From Lachnospiraceae bacterium UBA7729 (GTDB lineage: Bacteria; Bacillota; Clostridia; Lachnospirales; Lachnospiraceae): a stretch of DNA of 17,389 nt. The notes under the pieces were generated by a model. The model did not search any database. It had not been told where the DNA came from and saw only the letters and a list, made by a program, of their open reading frames with translations. Shown here in pieces: positions 1 through 7,250 of this stretch. Position 1 is the stretch's first letter, and each line of letters opens with the position of its first letter. The stretch lies in the NCBI GenBank assembly GCA_002482005.1, contig DLFD01000029.1, positions 1-17,389 on the forward strand, read 5' to 3'. The translations under genes and the position numbers were made by a program.

Positions 1-36
1 TGGCTAGCCGATGGAGAATGGCTGGCCGATGGAGAG
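1..36. repeat. 18-bp tandem repeat, two copies at the window edge
   Basis: Two adjacent 18-bp units (1-18 and 19-36) follow the consensus TGGCTRGCCGATGGAGAR. A degenerate third start (TTGGCT) follows at 37. Frame 1 is open from base 1 to the TGA at 175-177 and would read the units as WLADGE twice, so this could be the tail of an upstream coding region. The later part of that frame is AT-rich and overlaps a promoter, so I do not call a gene. The array may continue upstream of the window. Confidence 0.7.
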
Positions 37-98
37 TTGGCTATGCCTGACGATGGGGCAATCATAAAGATGATTTTAAACAAATTGTTTGAGCAAGA

Positions 99-107
99 TG
101 CTATAAT
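99..107 (+). promoter_or_regulatory. Extended -10 promoter for the PPC-domain gene
   Basis: TGCTATAAT is a perfect extended -10 element (TGnTATAAT) in a locally AT-rich stretch. No good -35 hexamer lies 16-18 bp upstream (TTGTTT at 85-90 is too close), so the extended -10 would carry recognition. Transcription would start near 113 and give a leader of about 65 nt before the ATG at 180. Confidence 0.55.
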
Positions 108-179
108 CTTCTCACGGAGGTTTCTCGAAATAGGTGATAATAGACAACATAACATGAAACTCTTGGAGGAGGATTGATC

Positions 180-608
180 ATGGAATATCGCAGGTTTGGG
201 AATACATATGTGCTTCGTGTTGACAGGGGAGAGGAGGTAGTCTCCTGTATTGAAAATCTCGCTGCTGAGGAGAAGATCCGTCTGGCGCACATCGAAGGTC
301 TCGGCGCTGCCGATTATCTGAAAGTTGGTCTGTACGATGTAGAAAAGCAGGAGTTTCTCTGCAAAGAGTTTCATGAGCCGCTTGAGATCACTTCCCTGAT
401 CGGGAATGTTACGGAGCAGGATAGCAAGCCGTATCTGCATATCCATATCACTTGTGCAGATTCGAAACAGAACTGTGTCGGCGGTCATCTGAAGGAAGTC
501 AGGATCAGCGGAACGGCCGAGATCTTCCTTACTGCTTTGGATGGAACAGTCGGCAGAAGGACAGATGATATCGGGAATACCGGGCTGAATATCTTTGACT
601 TTGACTGA
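180..608 (+). CDS. PPC (DUF296) domain protein, putative DNA-binding
   Basis: This is a 142-residue single-domain protein of the PPC/DUF296 family (plants and prokaryotes conserved). In plants the fold accompanies AT-hook DNA-binding proteins; bacterial members form small trimers and their role is mostly unknown. The N-terminal block YVLRVDRGEEV (10-20), the strand AHIEGLGAADYLKVGLYD (36-53) and the signature LHIHITCAD...GGHL (86-104) are visible. H87, H89 and H103 are the usual candidate metal ligands. The ATG at 180 is preferred to the in-frame TTG at 174 because GGAGGAGG lies about 7 bases upstream of it. The length matches the family. It looks monocistronic: a new promoter follows at 651. 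The biological role cannot be read from the context. Confidence 0.88.
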   Translation: MEYRRFGNTYVLRVDRGEEVVSCIENLAAEEKIRLAHIEGLGAADYLKVGLYDVEKQEFLCKEFHEPLEITSLIGNVTEQDSKPYLHIHITCADSKQNCVGGHLKEVRISGTAEIFLTALDGTVGRRTDDIGNTGLNIFDFD

Positions 609-650
609 TTTTCAGCAGTCCTGGAGATGTATTTTCCTGGTAAGAGCCTT

Positions 651-679
651 TTGACATGAAAGAAAGAAAAATTCATAAT
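651..679 (+). promoter_or_regulatory. Sigma-A promoter upstream of the YARHG gene
   Basis: TTGACA (651-656) is a perfect -35. It is followed after exactly 17 bp by CATAAT (674-679), one mismatch from the consensus -10. A start near 686 would give a leader of about 120 nt that contains the 10-bp triplicate at 731-760. Confidence 0.65.
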
Positions 680-730
680 TTCCATCGGCATTGGAAAGGG
701 AAGCATCGCAGCTGGACAGAATAGGGGAAA

Positions 731-760
731 TTGGATCATACTGGATCATACTGGATCATT
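731..760. repeat. 10-bp tandem repeat, three copies in a leader
   Basis: Three head-to-tail units of consensus CTGGATCATA (731-740 begins TT, 751-760 ends TT) lie between the predicted promoter and the ribosome-binding site of the YARHG gene. They would be transcribed in its 5' leader. There is no open frame of interest. Confidence 0.8.
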
Positions 761-806
761 CCGCTTAAGACTCGCAGAGAAGATCTGATGATTGGAGGAA
801 AATTAC

Positions 807-2105
807 ATGCATAAGTTCGGAAATGTTTTTCGGGTCACCGCTGTTATCCCGGTCCTTCTGACCGTGGTACTTGCGGCAGAGACAGTATTCACAGGGACCG
901 GCCAGATGTCTGCCTATGCAGCGGATACATCGCAGGCTCAGGGTGCATCGGCCGCTGCCGGCGCTTCGTCGGGGGCATATGTTCTTCCGACCGGCTATAT
1001 TGCGGATGGCAGGGGAACCGGAACGATCCGCTATTATGAGCAGGACGGGACTCTTTATATTGAGAATTTGGAAGGAGAGAGCTTCTGGGAGATGGCGATT
1101 GGCCTCTTGACGGGAGTGGACCTCAAGAGAAATCCGTCCGTCCTGCTGGGACTCACCAACATGGCAGACGACATCGGAGGAACATATGCATTCGAGAGGA
1201 CGATCGCAGCGTCCACATATGTCAGAAACAGTGACTGCAATGAGATCACTTTCCTCGATCCGCAGGGAAACCGTTCCTCTTTCTCCATCGAAAGGGAGAA
1301 TGGTTCTATCTCTTATGTCGGACTTGAGTCTGATGAGAATACGTTCAACTGCGCCTATACGTTCGATAAGCAGGGAAGGATGACTTCTGAGATCTACTAT
1401 GCAGGTTCCGGAAACTCTGAGACGGATTTTCATTACGATCAGCAGGGACGGCTTCTGTCGGATGACGGCAGCCTGTGCGAGGTGTACAGCACATTCACGA
1501 GATCGAACAAAGGATATTTTGAAGACTTTACAGGCAATGCGGATCCGGATGCCGTTTCGTACAACATCCGTTATGACGATAACGGACGGATCACCACTTT
1601 CTCTACATGGTGGGGGACAATGACGCTCACCTATGACGGCAGTACGCCGGCTCCTGCTCAGACACAGCAGACACAGCAGACGCAGCAGGCACAGCAGGCG
1701 CAGCAGGCACAGCAGGCGCAGCAGGCACAGCAGACGCAGCCCACTGTCACCTCCGGGGTTCCCCAGGGCTATCTGATCCCGGATTCTTCCACAAGAATAC
1801 TTTATGAGGAGGATTTCCAGAACTGGTCTCCAAAGCAGCTCTGCTTTGCGAGAAATGAGATCTATGCCCGTCATGGCAGGCGTTTCCAGTCTCAGTGGCT
1901 GCAGAACTATTTCGATTCACAGTCTTGGTATGTCGGAGATGTTGCGCCGGAAGATTTTGATGATTCATGGCTCAGCGATCTCGAGAAAGAGAATATCAGC
2001 ATGATGCTCTCGCTTGAGAAGAGCCGCAACGGAGGAGAGATCTTTGACCTTATGCAGTCGGACCAGCCGCTGGACGACATCTATTCGCTGGTCAGGACAA
2101 ACTGA
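807..2105 (+). CDS. Secreted YARHG-domain protein with Gln-rich linker
   Basis: This is a predicted exported protein of 432 residues, function unknown. Residues 1-38 form a signal peptide: a short basic start, a hydrophobic core VTAVIPVLLTVVLAA, and likely cleavage after AYA (36-38). The mature N-terminal half contains segments resembling YD/RHS-type repeats (FDKQGRMTSEIYY, HYDQQGRLLSDDGS, RYDDNGRITTF), suggesting a beta-rich surface module. A tandem (T/A)QQ linker spans 286-309. Residues about 331-403 are a YARHG domain with its signature NEIYARHG at 350-357; this extracellular domain is common in Firmicutes and is thought to bind cell-wall or peptide ligands. The ATG at 807 is chosen over TTG 792 because GGAGGA (794-799) sits 7 bases upstream of it. 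I see no sortase motif or C-terminal anchor. Confidence 0.85.
   Translation: MHKFGNVFRVTAVIPVLLTVVLAAETVFTGTGQMSAYAADTSQAQGASAAAGASSGAYVLPTGYIADGRGTGTIRYYEQDGTLYIENLEGESFWEMAIGLLTGVDLKRNPSVLLGLTNMADDIGGTYAFERTIAASTYVRNSDCNEITFLDPQGNRSSFSIERENGSISYVGLESDENTFNCAYTFDKQGRMTSEIYYAGSGNSETDFHYDQQGRLLSDDGSLCEVYSTFTRSNKGYFEDFTGNADPDAVSYNIRYDDNGRITTFSTWWGTMTLTYDGSTPAPAQTQQTQQTQQAQQAQQAQQAQQAQQTQPTVTSGVPQGYLIPDSSTRILYEEDFQNWSPKQLCFARNEIYARHGRRFQSQWLQNYFDSQSWYVGDVAPEDFDDSWLSDLEKENISMMLSLEKSRNGGEIFDLMQSDQPLDDIYSLVRTN
1662..1733 (+). repeat. 9-bp coding tandem repeat, eight units ((T/A)QQ)
   Basis: Eight consecutive 9-bp units of pattern RCRCAGCAG encode TQQ or AQQ. A ninth imperfect unit (ACGCAGCCC) follows. 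The period is a multiple of three, so copy-number change would alter linker length without breaking the frame. The A-type units alternate GCA and GCG codons, which suggests duplication of an 18-bp pair as well as single units. It links the YD-like half to the YARHG domain. Confidence 0.9.
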
Positions 2106-2115
2106 GTACAGTAAC

Positions 2116-2260
2116 GGTGCCTGATACGCGGTGCCTGATACGCGGTGCCTGATACGCGGTGCCTGATACGCAGTGCCTGAGACGCGAAGCCTGAGACAGA
2201 TCAGAGATCAGACCCGAAGCCTGAGATCAGACCCGAAGCCTGAGACGGACCAGAGATCGG
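2116..2260. repeat. 14-bp tandem array degrading into 19-bp repeats
   Basis: Four identical units GGTGCCTGATACGC run from 2116 to 2171. A fifth variant AGTGCCTGAGACGC (2172-2185) follows. The array then shifts to longer, related units containing CGAAGCCTGAGA (from 2185, 2214 and 2233) separated by ATCAGACC-type spacers, to about 2260. It fills nearly the whole gap between the YARHG and NYN genes. It carries no usable open frame, no spacer diversity as in CRISPR, and no clear terminator. Confidence 0.88.
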
Positions 2261-2297
2261 AAGAACGATAGAACTATACCAGCTGGAAGGAGCGGAT

Positions 2298-3731
2298 ATG
2301 GCGGATAAACATTATACCCTGGAGGATCTGAAGACTCTGGTCCTTCCGAACGAGGAGATCACGGTCCAGGACAGCGAGACGGGGGAAGAGAAGACGATCA
2401 AGACCGTCAGCAGAGCAGAAGTAGCCGCGATCACTGCCTACATGCTCGGTGTGGATGATGGGCACCTGGAGAAGTATTACAGTCACCACTATTCTGACCT
2501 GCTGGAAAAGCTTCGGGGAGACAGAAGTGCAACGATCATCCGCTATCTGAGCAAAGCCAGGACGATCCTGATGAACCATTTCCTGAACATCGACAATGAG
2601 ATGGTCTACAACCTTTCGAATCTGGACCGGATGGACTATTTTGACCAGAAGGAACTGGCGGCTCTTGCACGATGGGGCGTTCCGGTCGTTCAGCCGAACT
2701 TCCGGGCAGACAAGTATATGGTCCGCCTCACGAAGCTTCTGGAGGAGCATATCGACGACTGCAGGAGTCTTTTCCCGGAATCCGTGAAATTCGACTACAT
2801 CCGGTCGCTCTTCGTGATCCCTCACTGCCAGAAGGAGCAGGTGCTGATTGAGGAATACAATAAGTACCGGGCAAACAAGCTGCTCTATCCATTCCAGATG
2901 TATCTCTACTGGCAGCCGGTCGACTGCGGTTATCTGCTCTACTCGGATGCCAAGTTCCTGAAGGTGCTCTACGAGCAGCATGGCGAGGAGTTCTACGAAG
3001 GCTACAAGTACCGTGATGCTTCGGACGATACCAAGCAGAACATCTATGACTTTATTCATGGATCTTCGAGCGTCGTCATGGTCGTCGACTGTGAGAATGC
3101 GGATCCGTACAAGCTGTACGGCGTTCTGAGGAACCTGAATCCGGAAGACATGAAGCTGGTCCAGAAGATCATCCTCTTTGACGATTATCACACGACGATC
3201 GCCTGGGACTATATCGGCCGCATGATCTCGATCCCGGTCCAGCATGTCGAGGTGCCGCGTGTCACGGACGCCAAGTCGCTGGTCGACATCCAGATGGCGG
3301 TCGGCGTCTCCGCCGCCTACTACCGCGATGAGGTGGACTCCTTCATCCTCTGCTCAAGCGATTCGGACTTCTGGGGGCTCATTTCCTCCCTGCCGGATGC
3401 CCGCTTTCTCGTCATGTACGAGTATTCGAAGTGCGGAAATGCGATCAAGGAAGCTCTTTCCAGCCGGTCGATCTTTCACTGCGCCATGGATGACTTCTAC
3501 AAGGAGAATGCCGGCGACCTGCAGAAGATCGTGCTGAAGAAGGTGCTTGAGCGGTACCTGCCGAACATCGTCGGGGAGGATGGATGGGAGCTCACCAGGC
3601 AGATCTATTCGGACGCCTACATCACGGCAGGCGAAGCGGAGATGAGACGCTTCTACGAGAAGTACATCAGGACACTGAGACTCAAGATCGACAAAGACGG
3701 AAAGTTCTACGTAGCGATGGATGAGACATGA
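2298..3731 (+). CDS. NYN-domain protein, putative PIN-like ribonuclease
   Basis: This is a 477-residue cytosolic protein. The C-terminal half holds a NYN domain (N4BP1/YacP-type PIN fold, predicted metal-dependent RNase). Visible acidic clusters are DCEN at 264-267 after a hydrophobic strand (VVMVVD), KSLVD with D330, and SSDSDF with D355 and D357; together these form the expected metal site. The N-terminal 250 residues are alpha-helical in character, contain no motif I recognise, and may be a partner or RNA-binding module. The C-terminal 90 residues (DLQKIVLKKVLERYLP onward) look like a small helical cap. The start is ATG 2298 with GGAAGGAG about 6 bases upstream. Its stop overlaps a possible ATG (ATGA, 3728-3731). 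No substrate can be inferred from the neighbours. Confidence 0.82.
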   Translation: MADKHYTLEDLKTLVLPNEEITVQDSETGEEKTIKTVSRAEVAAITAYMLGVDDGHLEKYYSHHYSDLLEKLRGDRSATIIRYLSKARTILMNHFLNIDNEMVYNLSNLDRMDYFDQKELAALARWGVPVVQPNFRADKYMVRLTKLLEEHIDDCRSLFPESVKFDYIRSLFVIPHCQKEQVLIEEYNKYRANKLLYPFQMYLYWQPVDCGYLLYSDAKFLKVLYEQHGEEFYEGYKYRDASDDTKQNIYDFIHGSSSVVMVVDCENADPYKLYGVLRNLNPEDMKLVQKIILFDDYHTTIAWDYIGRMISIPVQHVEVPRVTDAKSLVDIQMAVGVSAAYYRDEVDSFILCSSDSDFWGLISSLPDARFLVMYEYSKCGNAIKEALSSRSIFHCAMDDFYKENAGDLQKIVLKKVLERYLPNIVGEDGWELTRQIYSDAYITAGEAEMRRFYEKYIRTLRLKIDKDGKFYVAMDET

Positions 3732-3905
3732 AGCAAGGATACTGGGATGCTTTCAGGCGGCACGACAAGAAGGAATGCGATATGTCAGAAGAACCATTAC
3801 GGCTGGAAGGAACGGGTCTTTCCGGGGAACCTGAAGTACTTTGATATTGTACATGCCTTTGATCATGAGGAAGCAGTCACGTATGAAACTTTATCTTTAC
3901 GGTGA
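3728..3905 (+). pseudogene. Possible coupled small ORF or frameshifted gene remnant
   Basis: An ATG overlapping the NYN stop (ATGA) opens a 38-codon frame to 3844 that begins MKQGYWDAFRRHDKKECDM. A second frame (3747-3905) carries the protein-like stretch KYFDIVHAFDHEEA after about codon 28, just where the first frame ends. Reading the first frame and then slipping into the second gives a more coherent peptide than either alone, so this may be a small gene broken by a frameshift. It could equally be chance. I do not recognise the family. It overlaps the start of the SGNH gene by 23 bases. Confidence 0.25.
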
Positions 3906-4503
3906 TTCAAATACCTATGGTTTTGATCCCCGGGACCCATTCGGGGGAAGATATCCGGAGGATGCCCGCTGGCCCGATCTTCTGCAGAAAGAGCTGGGGG
4001 ATTCTGTCCATGTCATCGCAGACGGCATGAACGGAAGGGAGATTCCTTCCGGCGGCTATGCGATGTCTTATCTGAAGAAAAAGCTGCAGCAGGTGTCGCC
4101 GATCGATCTTTTTGCGGTCATGCTTGGAACAAATGATATGCTGGGCTGTCTGGGGCGTGATCCGGACGGGATCGTCCGGGAGATGGAGCGTTTCTGCAGA
4201 GATATAGAAACTTTCCTGTGCAATTTTTCTGCTGATCCAGATGCGGGAAAAGACCTTGATGTCAAATGCAGCCCGATGATCGCAATCATCGCTCCGCCCA
4301 TGATCCGTATCCCTGAGATCTTGGAGAAGAGCATGCAGGAGCTGTACTCCGGCTATCGGTTCATCGCGGACCTGGATGGCTGGAAGTATGTCGACACAAC
4401 CGGCTGGGGGCTTGATCTGGCTTACGATGGAATCCATCTGTCGGAAGACGGACACCGCACATTCGCAAAGAAGATGGCAGAATGGGTCAGGCAGTGGGCA
4501 TGA
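3883..4503 (+). CDS. SGNH/GDSL-family hydrolase (esterase-like)
   Basis: This is a compact 206-residue SGNH hydrolase, a serine esterase or lipase fold that typically removes acetyl or acyl groups from carbohydrates or small esters. All four blocks are visible: GDSNTYG with nucleophile S9, Gly48 in DGMNGRE, GTND with N84 (82-85), and DGIHLSEDGH with D182 and H185. No signal peptide is present, so it probably acts in the cytoplasm. The ATG at 3883 places block I at the usual N-terminal position. Earlier in-frame starts (TTG 3841, ATG 3853 and 3865) add residues with no family match. The ribosome-binding site is weak (GAGG, 3867-3870, about 12 bases away), which leaves the start somewhat open. 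It precedes the sugar kinase, which fits a role in sugar ester processing, but that link is inference. Confidence 0.88.
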   Translation: MKLYLYGDSNTYGFDPRDPFGGRYPEDARWPDLLQKELGDSVHVIADGMNGREIPSGGYAMSYLKKKLQQVSPIDLFAVMLGTNDMLGCLGRDPDGIVREMERFCRDIETFLCNFSADPDAGKDLDVKCSPMIAIIAPPMIRIPEILEKSMQELYSGYRFIADLDGWKYVDTTGWGLDLAYDGIHLSEDGHRTFAKKMAEWVRQWA

Positions 4504-4588
4504 ATCTGCTGCTGTTATGGCCCTCTCGGAGCAATCGCCGTACTAGAAAGGGAATGATCCACGTGACAGAGCTGAAAGGAGCATTCAA

Positions 4589-5659
4589 TTGGAAGATTTT
4601 CTGAAAAAGAAGGATGAAGCCCGCTATGACCTGGTCGCGCCGACCAGCATGGGTCTCAGGCTGGCTCCCGACCTGCGGCAGCAGCTGTCAAGGAGTCATC
4701 ATCTTACCATGCAGGCGACCAGCGCCGAGTCCAATGTGCTCAGCGTCTCTGCGTCCCTTGGCCTGAACACGGAAGTGCTCACTGCTTTCGTGAAGGGAAG
4801 TCCGATCTCATCCTTCATAAAGTCGGAGCTTTCGGGCAGACATATCGGATATGAAGGCCCGGAGCGGGAACAGGGCGGTCCCTGGGGGTATCGTCATCAG
4901 ATCAACTTCACGGAGAGCGGGTTCGGAGTCCGCGGGGCTCAGGTCTGCAACGATCGTGCAGGCGAGGTCGGAAGGACATTATCTGCCGATGACTTCGACC
5001 TGGACCGTCTGTTCGGCAGGGACGGAGTGAGGATCCTTCATCTGTCAGGCCTGATCGCGGCGCTCTCCCCGGAGACAGGGGACTTCTGTCTGGAGCTGGT
5101 GAAGACAGCGAAGAGATACGGTACGAGAGTTTCATTTGACATGAACTACAGAGCCTCTTTCTGGAAAGGAAGAGAGAAGGAACTCGGTCAGATCTTCAGG
5201 AAGCTCGCGGCGGAAGCAGATATCCTGATGAACTTCCAGCTGATGGATGAGAATGGGCTCCCGCAGTCCTCCGCACTTGATCCGGAGAGGCCAGAAACAT
5301 TTGAAAAACTGGTTGATGATCTGAGAAAGACTTATCCTGGGGCTAAGGTGATCACTACGACGGTCCGGAAAGAGCTTTCCGCCTGCGAGAATCTCTGGGG
5401 AGCGATCGTATACTCAGGCGGAGAGTGGCAGAAGGCTCCGGTGAGACGGATCGACGTCATGGACAGGATCGGCGGAGGCGACGGATTCGCTTCCGGATTC
5501 CTGTACGGAATGCTTCAGGGCTACGATCTGGAGACTTGTCTCCATCTTGGATGGGCGGCCGGAGCCATGGCGGTGACGGTCCTCACGGACTATGTGGAGC
5601 CTGAGGATGAAGATGTGCTGAGACGGATCTGGGCGGGCAGCTCAGCGGTCAGAAGATAA
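4589..5659 (+). CDS. PfkB-family sugar kinase, 2-keto-3-deoxygluconate kinase-like
   Basis: This 356-residue ribokinase-fold (PfkB) enzyme would transfer phosphate from ATP to a sugar or sugar acid. The signature DRIGGGDGFASGFLYG (292-307) has the catalytic base D298 and an anion hole. The form DR(I/V)GGGD, with FDMNYR at 183-188 and NFTESGFGVRGA at 106-117, is typical of Firmicutes 2-dehydro-3-deoxygluconokinase-like proteins. The N-terminal substrate-lid motif usually written GG(A/G)E(A/Y)NV reads TSAESNV (44-50), so the exact substrate is uncertain. The start is TTG with AAAGGAG ending 7 bases upstream; no in-frame ATG fits. It lies 16 bases from the 6-phosphogluconate dehydrogenase gene and is surely co-transcribed with it, which supports a sugar-acid role. 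Not safe to name beyond KdgK-like. Confidence 0.85.
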   Translation: MEDFLKKKDEARYDLVAPTSMGLRLAPDLRQQLSRSHHLTMQATSAESNVLSVSASLGLNTEVLTAFVKGSPISSFIKSELSGRHIGYEGPEREQGGPWGYRHQINFTESGFGVRGAQVCNDRAGEVGRTLSADDFDLDRLFGRDGVRILHLSGLIAALSPETGDFCLELVKTAKRYGTRVSFDMNYRASFWKGREKELGQIFRKLAAEADILMNFQLMDENGLPQSSALDPERPETFEKLVDDLRKTYPGAKVITTTVRKELSACENLWGAIVYSGGEWQKAPVRRIDVMDRIGGGDGFASGFLYGMLQGYDLETCLHLGWAAGAMAVTVLTDYVEPEDEDVLRRIWAGSSAVRR

Positions 5660-5675
5660 GGCAGGAGGAATAGAT

Positions 5676-7250
5676 ATGACCAATCGGAAATCAGATATCG
5701 CCATGATCGGGATGGCTGTGATGGGCTCGAATCTTGCTCTCAATCTCGAGGAACACGGATTCATGGTCAGCGTCTATGATGTCCGGGAAGGAATCTGCGA
5801 CAAGTTCGCAGCCGGGAACAGAGGGAAAAAGTTCTATGCGGCCCACTCCCTGAAGGAACTGGTCGATTCCCTGAAAACTCCGAGGGTCGTCATGATGATG
5901 ATCAAGGCAGGAGAGCCGGTTGACCAGGTGACCGGGAATCTGCTGCCGCTTCTTCAGGAGGGAGACATCATCGTTGACGGCGGCAATTCATTCTGGAAAG
6001 ATACAGAGCGCAGGGTGGCTGAGTGCGAGAAGCAAGGTGTGCTTTTTGTCGGCATGGGAGTCTCCGGCGGCGAGACAGGCGCCCGGAGAGGTCCGTCCCT
6101 GATGCCGGGCGGAAGCAGGAAAGCCTGGGAGAGGGTAAAGCCAATCTTTACTTCCATAGCCGCAAGGTGCGACGGGGACCCATGCTGCGGATGGACTTCG
6201 GACGGCGGCGCCGGCCACTATGTGAAGATGGTCCACAATGGGATCGAGTACGGGGACATGGAGCTCATCTGCGAGACCTGGTGGTTCATGAAAAAGTGTC
6301 TGGGTCTTTCGGACCATGAGGCTGCCGATGTCTTCGAACGCTGGAACCAGGGAAAACTGGACAGCTACCTTATCTCCATCACAGCTGATATCCTGAAGAA
6401 GGACGATGCAGACGGACAGCCGCTTGTGGAGAAGATCCTTGACAAGGCTGGTCAGAAAGGGACGGGAAAATGGGCTTCCCAGTCTGCTCTGGATATCGGG
6501 GTCCCGCTCACGCTCATCACAGAGTCCGTCTACGCCAGGTATATGAGCGCCTGCAAAGAAGAGCGGGTCCATGCTTCGGTAGTCCTGGAAGGGCCAAAGG
6601 AGCAGCAGAGTCTGGAAGCCGCGGGGGATGGCAAGGCTGCGGAGGCGTCTGCCGGAGATGGAGAAGCTGCGAAGGCGCCTGCCGGAGATGGCCAAGCCGC
6701 GGGGGCGCCTGCCGGAGAGAGCTATGCCGCGGAGGCGCCTGCCGGGGAGATGCAGGTTCAGAATGACGACAGAGACAGGTGGCTTTCCGATCTGGAAGAT
6801 GCCCTCTATGCTGCCAAGATCTGTTCTTACGCCCAGGGCTTTTCTCTTCTGAAGGCGGCTGAAAAGGAGATGGGATGGAAGCTGGACCATGGCAGCATCG
6901 CGCTCATGTGGAGAGGAGGCTGCATCATCAGGAGCCGCTTTCTGGGCGAGATTCGTAAGGCTTTCGACCGGAATCCGGAGCTTGAGAATCTTCTGCTGGA
7001 TGATTTCTTCCGGGAAGCGTTCGGGAAAGCGCAGCGCGGCCTCAGAAGAGTCGTCTCGGAAGCAGTCCTTCTGGGGATCCCGGCGCCGGCGCTCTCAGCC
7101 GCGGTATCCTACTATGATTCCCTCCGGAGCAGTCTGCTCCCGGCAAACCTGATCCAGGCACAGAGAGATTATTTCGGCGCCCATACCTACGAAAGAGTGG
7201 ATACACCGGACGGGACCCATTATCATACGGAATGGCAGAAGGAATCATGA
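5676..7250 (+). CDS. gnd: 6-phosphogluconate dehydrogenase (decarboxylating) with repeat insertion
   Basis: This enzyme oxidises and decarboxylates 6-phosphogluconate to ribulose 5-phosphate in the pentose phosphate or gluconate pathway. The Rossmann motif GMAVMG (12-17), GGNSFWKDTERR, VSGGETGARRGPSLMPGG, catalytic GHYVKMVHNGIE (K184, H187, N188, E191) and the C-terminal PANLIQAQRDYFGAHTYER block are all intact. At 524 residues it is about 40-55 longer than usual. The surplus is an Ala/Gly-rich decapeptide repeat (316-358) set in the loop after VVLEGPK and before the helix DALYAAKICSYAQGF. The cofactor loop reads YDVREG (34-39) where NADP enzymes usually have YNRS/T, so NAD preference is likely. 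AGGAGG lies about 6 bases before the ATG. Its stop overlaps the ATG of the next fragment (ATGA). Confidence 0.95.
   Translation: MTNRKSDIAMIGMAVMGSNLALNLEEHGFMVSVYDVREGICDKFAAGNRGKKFYAAHSLKELVDSLKTPRVVMMMIKAGEPVDQVTGNLLPLLQEGDIIVDGGNSFWKDTERRVAECEKQGVLFVGMGVSGGETGARRGPSLMPGGSRKAWERVKPIFTSIAARCDGDPCCGWTSDGGAGHYVKMVHNGIEYGDMELICETWWFMKKCLGLSDHEAADVFERWNQGKLDSYLISITADILKKDDADGQPLVEKILDKAGQKGTGKWASQSALDIGVPLTLITESVYARYMSACKEERVHASVVLEGPKEQQSLEAAGDGKAAEASAGDGEAAKAPAGDGQAAGAPAGESYAAEAPAGEMQVQNDDRDRWLSDLEDALYAAKICSYAQGFSLLKAAEKEMGWKLDHGSIALMWRGGCIIRSRFLGEIRKAFDRNPELENLLLDDFFREAFGKAQRGLRRVVSEAVLLGIPAPALSAAVSYYDSLRSSLLPANLIQAQRDYFGAHTYERVDTPDGTHYHTEWQKES
6621..6740 (+). repeat. 30-bp coding tandem repeat, four units, inside gnd
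   Basis: Four in-frame 30-bp units (6621, 6651, 6681 and 6711) encode decapeptides of pattern AG(D/E)GxAAxA(P/S). A fifth partial unit AGE begins at 6741. The first three bases after each unit boundary and the GCGCCT ends are nearly identical in DNA, so the array arose by recent duplication rather than by protein convergence. It adds a flexible, Ala-rich segment to a conserved enzyme. Confidence 0.93.

Noticed and set aside
1..177. Partial upstream coding region with WLADGE repeats
   Set aside because: The frame is open but only 58 codons. Its second half overlaps a promoter and an AT-rich leader, and it has no family match. Kept as a repeat only.
4504..4588. Promoter or terminator between the SGNH and sugar kinase genes
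   Set aside because: I found no convincing hexamers or GC stem with T-run in these 85 bases; co-transcription is the simpler reading.
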